Origin: Galaxea fascicularis
Lineage: Eukaryota > Cnidaria > Anthozoa > Scleractinia > Euphylliidae
Direction: 5' to 3'
DNA length: 64,000 nucleotides
Assembly: GCA_948470475.1 (NCBI GenBank)
Contig: OX419344.1
Location: 22,232,225-22,296,224 of the forward strand
Each line of letters opens with the position of its first letter. Positions within the stretch are counted from its first letter, which is position 1. Below are positions 9,567 to 20,980 of the stretch, piece by piece. A program made the position numbers and the translations under genes. Under the pieces are notes generated by a model. The model ran no database searches and had not been told where the DNA came from. It worked only from the letters and a program-made list of their open reading frames with translations.

Positions 9567-10386
9567 AAGCCCTGTATAGCGCTGTATAGCTGTGTATAGA
9601 CCTGTATGGCTTTGTATAGCCCTGTATAGCCTTTTATTTCATCTCTCAGTAAGTACGCTCGCTGTGGTCAAGTGTGCGGGTCGTATTCTTCTTTTCCTGT
9701 GCGCCCGATAAATCTCAGGGATATCATGAATATCTTACGAACCTCGTTTTCTCAGTCCGTACTTTAAACTACGGATCCTCGTTGTTTCCCGTTGATTTAT
9801 GGCCCGCGCGCTTCGCGCTTGGTCCATAAGCGAACGGGAATTTGGTCCGTAAGTTACAGTACGGACCTCAAACTCGGTTAGTACGAGGTATGAATAGCCT
9901 TGTTTATCCCTGTATAGCTGTGTATAGCCTTGTATAGCTGTGTATAGTCCTGTATAGCCTCGTATAGCCTTGTACAGCGATGTATTGCTGTAGTATAGTC
10001 CTGTATAGCGGTAAATTATATCTCTCAGCTAGTATGCGCGCTGTGATTGGTCAATTTTACGAGCTGAACTCTACTGCCCTATAAATTTGAAATTTTCCTT
10101 TTCCGCACGCCTGATAACCTCAGAGATATAATAAATATCTTACTAACCTCGTTTTTGTAAGTTACGGATCCTCGTTTTTCCCGTTGATTTATGGCCCGCG
10201 CGCTTCGCGGTTAGGCCATAAGTGAACGGGAAAAAAACTTGGTCTGTAACTTACAGGACGGACCTCGAACTCGGTTAGTAAGAGGTATGCATAGCCCTGT
10301 ATAGTTGTGTATAGCTTTGTGTTGCCCTGTCTAGCATTGTATAATATCAAGAGCTATTTCTAGCCCTGTGTAACCTTGTATGGGCT
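9567..10386 (-). repeat. Inverted minisatellite blocks alternating with two palindromic modules
   Basis: The CTATACA repeat reappears in opposite orientation (CCTGTATAGC) at about 9567-9632, 9893-10009 and 10289-10386. Between these blocks lie two related modules, about 9633-9892 and 10010-10288. Each contains ATCTCTCAG..., a CTAACCTCG / CGGTTAG inverted pair, CGGATCCTCG, CCCGTTGATTTATGGCCCGC and GCGCTTCGCG. The region is therefore a roughly 380-bp higher-order repeat present twice. Each module can fold back on itself. Confidence 0.8.
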
Positions 10387-10567
10387 TATAGGTGCATCCA
10401 TGGCATTCTCCCATGGAGTATATACCCAGTATTGTCTGGTTACAAAGCACGACGTTGGATCAACGAGACCCAAGTTTTGCGAATCCGAGTTTTGCTGTAA
10501 AGAAGTACAAGTCTTAGGTCGTTTTACCGAAATATAGGGGAAGGAAGAGGTGTTCAAGATTTCTAAA

Positions 10568-13500
10568 ATGGGAGACACCGAGGATCAAACCCGGCGAAAT
10601 GAGCTGGAAGCTGAAATGTCACGGTAATGGCAACAGTCTATTTCATAAACAAGCTTGAGCTGATTAGTCCTTGTCATTATAAGCTTATGGCACCTTGAAT
10701 GTATTGTTTGGGCCATTAACACCTTTGCTTGTTATTTTTTTTCAGTTTCTGATCTTGTTTGGCTTTATTGAAATCCTGTGTTTTCACATAATTTTGATTA
10801 TAGTTTCATGAATCTTGGCCTTCTTGTTTCTTGACTTCTATGAAACCAAAGTTCAAGAAAAGTTGGAAACTTGGGTTAACTTTTTCTGGTCACTTAAGAG
10901 CGTTGGTACTACTCAAGACAGTCTGCATTCCTTTATTGGATGGATTACGATAGATGTTAAGGAGTTTAATAACGAGTGGCACCGCAGTCTGCAGTCCCGT
11001 AGTAGCCTCACTCTTTCAGAGTGAACAACATGAATTGTGTGTAGCTTGTTTGTGGGCTCATGCTTTTAGAACAGAATATACATTTTGTTTAGCTTCTGTG
11101 GGGCCTGACAAGCATTGTAACACTGTGACTGCAGGACTGTGGTGGCAGCTTTTAAAGTATTCTGTAATCTATCTGTATATACTCTACTTCCCTTTCTTAG
11201 TGGAGGTATTTGATTTACAGTCTCCCCAATTAGTAGAGCACCTATGCTTGGCAAGATTAGAAAGCTTTCTTAATCTTGTTTGTAATTATTGTGAATATTT
11301 ATTAAATTATTATTGGGTCATTCCACAGTATTCTGTCTGTTATGGAGGGGAAATTTAGAGGCACAGATCTTATTATAGTTTAAATAAGAATTTATCGTTT
11401 ACTTCTTGTAACCTATTGAGGCTTAAGGTCATCTACAAAGCTTTACTTTTCTCCAAAATGCATTTCTTAGATCATAGAGCTTAAAAATATGGCCATTGCG
11501 GAGGGGAACAGAAAACTTGGTGTTTTGTTTGTTTTTAGTTTCATTAGCAAATTCTCTGAACTCTGAAATATTACTTGGAGTCTAGTAGGCTGATGCTTTT
11601 TCTCAATTTATATTACTTGAAAAGATCACAAGAGGAAACTTAAATAGTTACTGTTTTCTCAATGAGGTAGGATTTGAAAACAACATCTACTATTGCTGAG
11701 GGGAAGTTGTGGAGGGGAAAATTTGTCCAATTTTCAGAAGATCATAAGCAAGAAGTTTTAAGCGATTGATAACATCCAAACTAATTAATGTTTATACAAC
11801 AGTTTCACATTTGCTTTCAAATAACTGAAGTAGGTGTCTTGGCTGAACTTACAGCTCACCTAGGCAGCCATTTTGAATTCAGGCACATGGTTTTTGCCAT
11901 CCCATGATGCATTGCTGGATTCAAGCACTTAGTTTTTGCCATCTAAAAGCTATTGCTTGAATCAAGCACATTTTTACTTTGTGGCTTTTCATATGCAATT
12001 CATATGCAATAAACTTTGAGTGAAAACTGCAGCTGTTTTATATGAAAACATCAGTGGTCAATTACTGTAGGTAGAGTTGCATTTAAAGCAACTGGACAGT
12101 TAAATTTATTATTTGGTGCCTTCTTTTTATAATTTTTCAAGTGGCAAATTGTTTCAAATTTTGCATCTTGGCATTTGCATGACGAAAGAAATATAATTAC
12201 ATGTATTAGCTACAGGTATTTTCACCAGTTTTGTTGTACTGACTGCCATTTTAATTTTAACACGATTTACCTTATAGATTGCTGAAACACAACCTGGGTG
12301 CTGAACTTATGATAGAAAAATGATATCTCTTGTTAATGTAAACATCATAATTAATTTTTTAGTGAAATTATTATCAAAAGAGACTTTGCCTCCACAGAAT
12401 TCCCCTCCACAACAAAATAAAATGAATCTCTCTTGGCTATAGTTTTAAATAAATTTTCTTTTCAAACATAATGCAACTAACCCTTGACCGAAAATTAGAA
12501 GATTTGAAAACATGAAGTTGACTTTGTCATTTACAAGCGCACCAACAAAACTTTTAGGCTTCAAAACGTTGCAGAAGGGAAAAGAGCATCCAGAAGGCTG
12601 TCTGCAGGTGCCATACTGATAGAAATGTAGAGTTTGGCCAGTGTCTAAGTTATGTAGTCTGGAGTAGTTTGTGTCCCAGACCAGTTAACTAAAATTGCTG
12701 TTTTCTTTTTTATATTCTACCGACATAAAACTTTCCCCTCCACAACAGCTGTTATCGTTAGTTTACATAATTTATGATAATTTATGCATAAACAACAATT
12801 CATATCAAACAATTCTAGTTGTTTTAAAAAGCCTTATTTAACATGTTATCCATTTATCAGAAAATTGAGTAATTTAAGCAAATTTCATTTTAATAATATC
12901 TTGTCCAAATTACTGTGGAATGACCCTATTAATAATAATTATTATTATTATGTTCTCGCCAAGTTTTCCTGCTTTCCATCCATTGTAGCCAGGTCCAACC
13001 TAGGTGAAGTTATTTTAGTGACCATACTTTCCTTATCATCATCAACATTGGATCAAGTGAAACACATTGTGGAGAAGTATTTTACACTTAAAAATACTAA
13101 GTTATCGAGACTCAAAAGAAATAGGCTTGTAGTCAACCATCTGATGATAATGAGGAACACTAATCATTTCTCTATTTCAGATTTGAACAAGAGATTGCAG
13201 AACATCCCATCACTAGACCAGTCATAGCAACAAATACATTTCACATGGCCACCAAAGCTATCGAAAATGCACCTAAACCAGTAGCATCTCAAGAGCACCA
13301 TAGTGATCATTATACACCAAGACCACATAACGTCCAACCACGTCCTTTGTTACAGCCTCAAAATGTACGACCTCGACCTATGCGAGGATCTTTCAATCAA
13401 GTACGACAGCCTGTGCAGGTCCCCATGCGACATCCTGTACATGTCCCTCCAAATCATTTGGCAGGACCAGCAATGCCACCTGCTATGAACCTTCCTCCTG

Positions 13501-15812
13501 GGGTCCCTCCAATGGTTCCCCAAATGGTGCCTAACCAGGCACTCCCAGTAGCCCCTGTTATGGGCCCTGGAGTTGTACCTATGGTTCAAGTGCCCATGCC
13601 AATGGCATTACCTGGGATACCTATGGCAGGGACAGTTCCTGCTTCCATGCCAGTGATGACGGCTGAGGAACAGAAAGAATGGGAATCAACATATACACAA
13701 GCTGGAGCTGCTGAGGGGAAGGAAAAGAAGAAAAAGGAGAAAAAGTTTATAAGAGTTGCTGGGGACACTGTTTGGGAAGATAACTCATTAACTGATTGGG
13801 AAGCAGGTAAGTACATGTATCAATTTCTTAAGGAAGATATTTGTTGTTAAAGATTATTAAGTTTTAATCTGTTCTGTCCCAATATTGTGACCTGTATTTA
13901 ACTTCTCCATAAAATAGGAGTAATAATCTGATCAAAGATAAAACTCTAACAAACAAATAATGGTCTTAAAATAGTCTCACTTCTACAATCTTGGACAAAA
14001 CTACTTGAGAAAACTGGCCTCTTCATGCCCAAAAATCGTTCACGTAAACCTCTGGCTCAACAAGAGCTTAAGCAAACGTTTAGGAGCCACAAACAACATT
14101 GAATTGGGGGGAGGGGGGGGGGGGGGTGGTGAAACTCGGTTGTTAGTGTTCTCACAAAAAGAGACTTTGGAGCTCAATTTTTTCAACAGTTTTGTCCAAG
14201 ATTGTAGTATCACAAAGATGTATGGAGAACAGATTGGAGTATTTGTGTAGTAAACCAGGTGTAGTGTGGTTCCCTTGAAAACAAATAACTCTTCATTGTC
14301 AAGCATATTTGGAATAAACCCCTTCAGGTCGTACGTATATACAACACCTGAAGCTGAACAATAATTTTAATTATTGTTCAGTTGTATGTAATATTTTCAG
14401 TTTACAGTTTTTTATGTGCAACCTTCTCTCTTTTTTCAGATGACTTCAGGGTGTTTTGTGGTGACCTTGGCAATGAAGTTACAGATGAAATTCTCACTAG
14501 AACATTCTCAAAATATCCATCTTTTCTAAAAGCTAAAGTTGTGCGGGACAAAAAGACAAACAAAAGCAAAGGCTATGGCTTTCTCAGTTTCAAAGAGCCT
14601 AATGATTTTGTGAAAGCTATGAGAGAAATGAATGGTAAGTTCACATCTTTAAAAGCACCGGATTACAGATCTTCCCCCACCTTTGGAGACCTTCTGTTAG
14701 GGAGCCTGGACATTTTAGGGTGACTGTCACAGGCTTTCTTCATACAAGGTTATTCAGATTGAGTACTTCTAAATCACTGACACATATGGCCCACTTAACA
14801 CAAAGAGGTACATTTCAAATTATTTCTTGGAAGGAAAAGAAACAATAATAATTATTGTTGTCTTAGGGTGTGTTGCCCAAGACACAATGACCTTCCAAAA
14901 GTTTGCCTAACTTTTTCAACATGCAATCCATTTCTTCCACCTCATCTGTTGCCAAAGAAACTGCAAATAGTTTCAATGCATATATTAAGTATTCCTAACA
15001 AAACTGCAAAAACTGTTTCTTTAACAGCAGTTTGCATGCTCTATTTGATTGCTAGTGGAAATTTTCTTTGCCTAAGCCATGACCCCTTTCCAGGTAAACC
15101 TTTTATTGTAGCTCCTATCAGAACTGGAGACATGTTTGAGAGCCACCCAAATTAAAGGTAGAAAGAAATAACACTGACGTTATACATGAGCTCCTATAAT
15201 TCTGGGCCTGATACTACAACCAGTTGCAAAATTGTTGAGACGTTCGCAATCAAAAACGTCTCTTCTTTCTCTAAAACGCTGCTGCTAACAAACCTGTTGG
15301 ATACAATACACACCCCCTCCCTCTCCCCCTTTCAAAGTTGTTCCTCAAAGTTTCGAGCATGGTGTTGCACTGTTAACAACTTTGATAAGAGGGGGAGGAG
15401 GAGGGAAAGTGGAAGATCATGGAAACCGTCATTCAAGGCCAAATAGCGTACAGTGTCTCAAGTATTTTTGCAACTCGTTGTAGCATAACAACCACAAACT
15501 GTAACCATAAGCTACAGTCAAACGTGTGTTACGCCTAATACAGGTTTGACTGTATGCATTATTACTAAACTATATTCCATCACCTTCTGGTTTAATATTA
15601 TTAGTATGTTCACTTGTTATCTAAAGTTTTGTTCTGAATATAATGTTTTCAGAATATTATTTGTCATAAACACAGTCTTTTATTCTGTTCTACTTTTAGG
15701 TAAATATGTTGGCAATCGACCCATCAAACTAAGAAAAAGCACTTGGAAAGATCGCAATATCGAAGTAGCCAAGAAGAAGCAAAAGGAAAAAAAACGTTTG
15801 GGTTACAGATGA
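10568..15812 (+). CDS. RBM42: RNA-binding protein 42, four coding exons
   Basis: Coding exons are 10568-10623, 13181-13806, 14440-14634 and 15700-15812, all with GT-AG junctions. The total is 990 nt, or 329 residues. The first exon gives ELEAEMS, joined to RFEQEIAEHPITRPVIATNT, as in animal RBM42. Residues of about 30-190 are rich in Pro, Met and Val, with basic stretches before a Lys-rich segment (KEKKKKEKK) and the VWEDNSLTDWEADDF linker. One RNA recognition motif follows: RNP2 VFCGDL at 232-237 and RNP1 KGYGFLSF at 271-278. The end, GNRPIKLRKSTWKDR then KKQKEKKRLGYR, is the family C-terminus. RBM42 is a nuclear and cytoplasmic RNA-binding protein that associates with hnRNP K in mammals. 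It is shorter than the human protein (about 480 aa) because the low-complexity middle is shorter. An AATAAA lies at 16242 but falls in a repeat. Confidence 0.95.
11315..12926. mobile_element. 1.6-kb inverted-repeat element in RBM42 intron 1
   Basis: GGGTCATTCCACAGTA on the left (11315) is matched by TACTGTGGAATGACCC on the right, ending at 12926. A second inner pair follows, TGTTATGGAGGGGAAA near 11338 and TTTCCCCTCCACAACA near 12732. The motif GGAGGGGAA recurs near 11344, 11500, 11698 and 11712 in one orientation, and as TTCCCCTCC near 12400 and 12733 in the other. Oriented subterminal motifs are expected of transposase binding sites. No transposase frame is visible. Confidence 0.65.
13983..14207. 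mobile_element. Foldback MITE, CTACAATCTTGGACAAAACT ends (copy 1)
   Basis: In RBM42 intron 2, CTACAATCTTGGACAAAACT at the left is matched by AGTTTTGTCCAAGATTGTAG at the right. A long G run occupies the middle. A second copy lies at 19284-19580 in opposite orientation. Confidence 0.85.
15214..15483. mobile_element. Foldback MITE in RBM42 intron 3
   Basis: CTACAACCAGTTGCAAAA with TTGAGAC nearby on the left is matched by TTTTTGCAACTCGTTGTAG on the right. The interior contains a CCCTCCCTCTCCCCC tract facing a GAGGGGGAGGAGGAGG tract, so the unit folds into a long hairpin. A 44-bp TACAGTCAAAC...GTTTGACTGTA remnant follows at about 15512-15555. Confidence 0.75.
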
Positions 15813-16380
15813 CAAATGTGCAATTTGCACAAAACTTTAAGGACATTGTTGCATTGGACAATTACTTTTCAAATGCTGTTTCCCTCCATGTTTGTATAGT
15901 GTTGCCTCCGTGGTCTGTGTGAATGTACACTTCTACATCAGTAACCTTTAGAAGTATGATTTGGTGTCCATGACAGAGTGTACAAAAAATGATGAACCAT
16001 GAACGCAGGCCCTGAAAGTGGCTCAGGTGGAAAACAATCAAAATCCTCAAATTGCATCTTGCTAAGAACTTAAACCATCCTACTTTCTTTGTTTGTAGTT
16101 TTTTTTGTCGGGGGAGGGGTTGTTTGGTTTGCTATTAACAATCTTTTTAAATATAATAACAGCAGCTAAGAAGTACAATTTACTGGCGTTCAATAATTTC
16201 ATTCACAGCTCAAACACTAGAACCACAGAATATATTAGTAAAATAAACCACACTGGAAGAGAGTGCTACTCAGGAGCTTTCATTTGAATGATCAAACTTT
16301 AGGATTTCATCCAGACTCAAATGTTAGAACCATTTTATGCAGCTTGATGAACAGCACCACAGGAAAGTGCTGGTCATCAG
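15813..16380. repeat. RBM42 3' flank, ending in a 105-bp-family repeat fragment
   Basis: From about 16200 to 16380 the sequence matches the family arrayed at 37490-38131 (GCTTTCATTTGAATG, AGGATTTCATCC, CACAGGAAAGTGCTG). It continues at about 17015-17100 after the inserted element. The 15813-16190 part holds RBM42 3' untranslated sequence and nothing else recognised. Confidence 0.6.
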
Positions 16381-16381
16381 C

Positions 16382-17010
16382 AGGGTTGGACATTAGCATC
16401 CGCCCACTCGCCCAGGTGAGTGTCTAGAGTGTCGGGCAAGCGCAAATCATCGATCACTCGCCCGTTTGGAGAGTGTGATTTTCGTCGCCAAGAAATTATT
16501 TAAATAATAAATTGCAAAATAATTACATGCCATTTTGCCAAGAAAATCCGTAAACACAAACTTTCCATTTCTATTTTACAAAGTTTCACATTCCGAACTG
16601 TGTAATAAATTGGCACTGAAAGGCAACATAATATGTCCTCCTCCTAGTGATAATTACATAACACATGTACAAGTGATACTGCTGGTCACTATCGAGCCAT
16701 TGGTGATCATTGCTCCCGAGAAGAACAGACACGTTTACTCGCAAACTGCTGGGATCTCACAAAGATTCATCAATTAAAAAAAACTATTTAAAATATAAAG
16801 TAAGTGCCTCCATTGTGTTTTCTTGGGGTTTAAGGTCTTTAAGTAGAATGTTTCATTGAAATATTTATAATCCTTGGTCTGTTATGTGCTGGACGATGTT
16901 GCCAGGGGGTGGGGTAAACCTTTGGGCAAGTGAAAACTGGTCCAGGTGAGTGCATTTTGACGGTCACTCGCCCAAATGGTGAGTGCTTTCAAAATGAAGT
17001 ATCCAACCCT
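16382..17010. mobile_element. hAT-like non-autonomous element (AGGGTTGGAC...TCCAACCCT)
   Basis: Short inverted ends AGGGTTGGA / TCCAACCCT enclose subterminal CACTCGCCC and AGGTGAGTG motifs near both ends. The flanks TCATCAGC and ACATCAGT match at six of eight bases, as expected for an aged 8-bp hAT duplication. The insertion interrupts a copy of the 105-bp repeat family. Confidence 0.7.
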
Positions 17011-17099
17011 ACATCAGTTCTTTTTTGAATGGTTAAACTATTTCATCCACAGACTCAAAAGCTGAAACCTGATTGTACAACATAATTAACAACACAACA

Positions 17100-17958
17100 T
17101 GAATATCACTCTGTATCTACAAGTTTTGAATGATTGCATACTGTGCCAGTAGTCCAGCATCAAATGTATGGTTCCAGAGAATGTTCATACTCAAATAGAT
17201 CACTGGAAAATCCAAGGGAAAGGGGGCTACAGAGGCAACAGTTTTCTGAGGAGATTATGGAACTGAGATTTCAAAAGAGGTGGTCTTGAAACCTTCTTTC
17301 AGAATGTGGGTATCTTTTAGAACAACATTTAATTATACTTATTTAACCCTGAACCACAAATAAGCTAGAAAATGGACCTTGCATCTAACAAGATAAAAAC
17401 TTTCTTTTGGTCAATCAGAGACTAGATCAGGGCCCACATGGCATTTTTTTTAAGTGTGGGGCTACACCTGCCTCTTCAACTGAGTAGAGGGGTTTGGAGT
17501 TAAGATGCGTCATACTCGGGTTAATCAATACTACTGATACTTATTCCATCAGGCTTGGATATTTTCCCATGAGGTCCACCAGATTTAGCCCACCACTATA
17601 AATGTATTCACTGGTGTTTTTTTTTTTTTGGCAAAAAAGGTGGGGGGGGGGGCTTGTTCCCTCTCCCTCTGGCCCTTCCCCCTACACGGTTCTTGTTGAT
17701 GCCGAGATTGAGGGCGTTTCGCACTTTAAATCTGACATCCCTAACACTGTAAATGATTCGTGCTTCGAAATATTGGCCTTCTAAAGCAGTGAAAATGTTT
17801 TTAGATAGTAGACATCTATGTAAATAAAGAGTAGGAATTAATGTATGAATGAAATTTATTTCGGTTGCTCCGTTGTATAAGATTAATTTACATAAATAAC
17901 ACTGCTTCAAAGTACAAACATTCTGCATTAGGACTGGATCGGTGTTGACAACTGCTTT
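17100..17958. other. Upstream region of SC5D
   Basis: No gene is seen. It holds a 13-base T run near 17618 and a G run near 17641. The SC5D promoter and 5' untranslated region should lie in the last few hundred bases, but I cannot identify a specific element. Confidence 0.3.
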
Positions 17959-18804
17959 ATGATGGACCTTGTATTAGACGTTCTAGATTTGCATCTGTTC
18001 ACTCCATACATTTATCCTGCATCATGGCCTGCAAACGATTTATTCAGGCAATTTCTTTCTCTGTTTGTTGTTGTCAACATTGGTGGCGTGATCATGTATC
18101 TTTCGCTGGCATGCTTTAGTTTCTACTTCGTGTTCGATCGCTCGCTAATGAAACATCCACTCATTCTCGAAGACCAGGTCCGAAAAGAAATCACAGTGAC
18201 CCTGAAATCAGTTCCGCTCATGAGCTTACCAACAGTTCTGCTTTTTCTGGCGGAAGTTCGTGGTTACAGTCGTCTGTACCAGGTGGATTTCTCCAAATTC
18301 GCTTGGCATCAACTCCTTTCAGATGTGATGTTCAGTACGGTTTATTTTCTTGTGTTTACCGACGCTCTTATCTACTGGATCCACCGAGGGCTGCACCATC
18401 GCTTATTATACAAGTACTTACACAAAGTCCACCATCGCTGGAAAGTTCCAACACCTTTTGCAAGTCACGCGTTCCATCCAGTCGATGGGTTCCTTCAGAG
18501 TTTTCCATACCATCTTTACCCGTTTCTTTTCCCACTAAATAAATACGTCTACTTGGCATTGTTTCTCTTCGTCAATATTTGGACAGTGTCGATTCACGAT
18601 GGTGATTATCGAGTTCCCAAACTGTTGGAGCCTATTATCAACGGATCTGCACATCACACGGATCACCACATATTCTACAACTGCAATTATGGCCAATATT
18701 TTACGCTTTGGGATCGAATTGGTGGTTCCTTCCGTTACCCCAGTGCATTCAATGGCAAAGCTCCGATAGACGAGCTGAAGAAAAAAGTCAAGAAAGCAGG
18801 ATGA
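17959..18804 (+). CDS. SC5D: Lathosterol oxidase / sterol C5-desaturase, single exon
   Basis: A 281-residue frame matches animal SC5D along its full length. The enzyme introduces the C5-C6 double bond of lathosterol-type sterols in the endoplasmic reticulum, using a di-iron centre and cytochrome b5. Hydrophobic helices are visible at about 31-60, 83-100, 120-140 and 197-212. The histidine boxes are complete: H142-RGL-H146, H155-KV-H158-H159 and H232-HTD-H236-H237, plus SHAFHP at 169-174. The C-terminus is shorter than in human (299 aa) but ends in a Lys-rich tail (KKKVKKAG). The first of two tandem ATGs (17959, 17962) is used; the second matches the human start MDLVL. There is no intron in the coding region and no inactivating change. 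Confidence 0.95.
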   Translation: MMDLVLDVLDLHLFTPYIYPASWPANDLFRQFLSLFVVVNIGGVIMYLSLACFSFYFVFDRSLMKHPLILEDQVRKEITVTLKSVPLMSLPTVLLFLAEVRGYSRLYQVDFSKFAWHQLLSDVMFSTVYFLVFTDALIYWIHRGLHHRLLYKYLHKVHHRWKVPTPFASHAFHPVDGFLQSFPYHLYPFLFPLNKYVYLALFLFVNIWTVSIHDGDYRVPKLLEPIINGSAHHTDHHIFYNCNYGQYFTLWDRIGGSFRYPSAFNGKAPIDELKKKVKKAG

Positions 18805-19283
18805 TCGGACAGTAACTTTAGCAATCGATTCTGCCTTGATAAGTTAACAAACGGTGGCCTCCGCAATCGTCAAGTTCCAGAGTCACATCTTGGAAAAATT
18901 ATATATAGAAAAAATATTGTTCTACAATTTTAGAGGTGTTTCTACGCTGCCCGAGCGAAGGAGTGGGGTGGGGGGGGGGGGGGGGGGGAGGGTGCTCCCT
19001 TACATGGCCTTAACAGGGAGGTGCGGCCCGATAGGGTATGGTTTTCAGGGTGGTTTGTATTGAACAGCATATCGATTTCATCACTTTCTGTCTCAAACAG
19101 GGTATCACTACATGATGTAATGGCTTAAACAGGATAAGCTTAGATGTTTGTTAAAGAAGCCTGACCACAAGCCACCAGTTGTTGATGAGCTTCCCTTGAC
19201 TTTGGTAATTTCAGCTTATTACACCGAAAAAATGATAAGTGGTAACCACAAAACGTTGCCTTTGTTTCTTTGTAATCTTGAGC
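18805..19283. other. SC5D 3' flank with a long G run
   Basis: A nearly pure G run lies at about 18967-18989, followed by GGGTGCTCCCTTACATGGCC sequence that looks like a degraded dispersed repeat. No gene is seen. An AATAAA at about 19759, beyond the next MITE, is a possible polyadenylation signal. Confidence 0.35.
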
Positions 19284-19580
19284 CCACAATCTTGGACAAA
19301 ACTGTTGAGAAAATTGAGCTCCAAAGCCTCTTTTTGTGAGAACACTAACAACCGAGTTTCACTACCCCCTCTCCCCCAATTCCATGTTGTTTGTAGTTCC
19401 TAAACGTTTCCCTAAGAATTGCAGCTTCCTAAATTCAACATTGAATAGGGGGAGGGGGAGGGGGAGGGGAAGGGGAAGGCGGAAGTAACTGTAGTAATAC
19501 TGTCGAGCCAGAGGTTTTCGTGAACGATTTTTGGACGCAAAGAGGCCAGTTTTCTCAAGTAGTTTTGTCCAAGATTGCAG
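19284..19580. mobile_element. Foldback MITE, CTTGGACAAAACT ends (copy 2)
   Basis: ACAATCTTGGACAAAACT at the left and AGTTTTGTCCAAGATTG at the right enclose sequence shared in reverse orientation with 13983-14207, including GAGAACACTAACAACCGAGT and GTGAACGATTTTTGG. A GGGGGAGGGG tract occupies the middle. Confidence 0.85.
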
Positions 19581-20365
19581 TTAGTAAAAGCAGGTGGGCT
19601 GAGACAATGTGGATAGGTAGTCTCGGTAAAAATTCACAAAATTGAAGTTCTAAATTGAATTTTTGCAACCAAAGTTTCAGAATTCAGTGAACTTAGCGAT
19701 ATAACATTTTGTGCTTTTGGATATTACAAAAATTGGCAACTGTGTGATGGTTTTAATCAAATAAAGTAATGGAGTTTCCATGAACAATGCACTGACTAAG
19801 CTGCTTGAAATATTTGTGAAAGGCAAATATGAAAGGAGAAGGGCTTATTGTAAGGTGGGATGAGTGGTGCATTCATCTCAAGTCAGTGTAGGTAGGACTG
19901 TACATTCCAGGCTGTTAGACTGTGTCCGGCACATTCCAGTTCCTGAGGGATCCGCTGCACAGATATAAAACAACATTGCAGTCACATTGGATTTTTCAAG
20001 GTTCAGTCAAAGAAAATGTTAGAGAAGATAGCAAGAATGCTGACTGACTGAAGCGTGTGTGTCCATCACAGCATAAAGTTAAATTGCAGTCCTTACTGAA
20101 AAACCCCAGTGTTGGATAATACATCCTTACATAGCTTAAATGTGGGAGTCCCATCCCCTCCACTCCCCAGGATGAAGAACCTTGCTTCATCCAAAAGTCA
20201 AAAGACAGGTCATCTAGATTTAAAATGCTGAGAATTTCCCAGAATGTCTGCATACAACTGACTGATGTGACAGCATTGAAAGATGGGCAGTTCCCTCCCT
20301 GTTTATGGAGATGTTTGTAATGAGAGGCGTATTTTACACAATTTTCAAAATGACCTGATTAATTG

Positions 20366-20550
20366 AGCAATAGACCACAAATTTCTATGGTTTATAGGCT
20401 GATAAACCACGCGAGATGTTGGGAAGAACACGAGAAGAATTCAAAAATCACTCGCCTGCGGCTCGTGATTAACAAATTCTTCTCGTGTTCTTCCAATATC
20501 TCAAGTCGTTTATCATGCCTCTTAACTATAGTAAATTGTGGTCTATTGCT
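20366..20550. mobile_element. Foldback MITE, AGCAATAGACC ends
   Basis: AGCAATAGACCACAAATT at the left and AATTGTGGTCTATTGCT at the right, with an inner GAACACGAGAAGAATT / AATTCTTCTCGTGTTC-type pair, make a long imperfect hairpin. It is followed by a CAATCAGAGCGCGCG segment and a TA-dinucleotide run at about 20651-20666. Confidence 0.75.
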
Positions 20551-20861
20551 TTTATATAATAATTCAGAAAACGCGCGAAATTTCCATGAGTTTACTAGCA
20601 TAATAAACCATAGTTGATTGACCAATCAGAGCGCGCGTATTGATCTGGTTATTATATATATATATAAAGTTGTAACCACATTACACACCTTAATAACGCA
20701 TCAGTTTCATTGTGGACATCACTTAGAACTCCTGCATGTACAGTAAGTCTTGCAATTCCATTTGTCAAGCGTCAACTCCATTATCCCATTTCCCAGCTAT
20801 CGTTTAATTTATGGGCTCACGACATTTCTTAACTGACCAAATGTAATTTTCAGCTGCCCCC

Positions 20862-20980
20862 ATGACCTCTAGGCAGGCTGGGAGACCAGTGTCGCGTGCA
20901 CACTCGTGTTCTTTGCTTCTTTTGTTTTGTTTCGCTGGATTGTCTTTAAGTGGAGAGAGGCACTTCCTGCAGTTCATAAG
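20862..20980 (+). CDS. Candidate first exon with signal-peptide-like N-terminus
   Basis: An ATG at 20862 opens a 39-codon frame, MTSRQAGRPVSRAHS followed by the hydrophobic run CSLLLLFCFAGLSLSG. It ends at a strong donor, AAG/GTAAGTGA, with two bases left over. An acceptor at 25338-25339 has matching phase, and the join (25340-25439) would give a 72-residue protein ending RQESYLACGV. The join totals 219 nt. No homologue is recognised, and the support is only splice-site quality, phase and the hydrophobic core. Confidence 0.25.

Noticed and set aside
12784..13227. 147-codon plus-strand frame overlapping the start of RBM42 exon 2
   Set aside because: It is in a different frame from the conserved RBM42 exon and crosses the splice acceptor and transposon sequence.
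17608..17928. 106-codon minus-strand frame upstream of SC5D
   Set aside because: It depends on poly-T and poly-G runs and has no recognisable domain.
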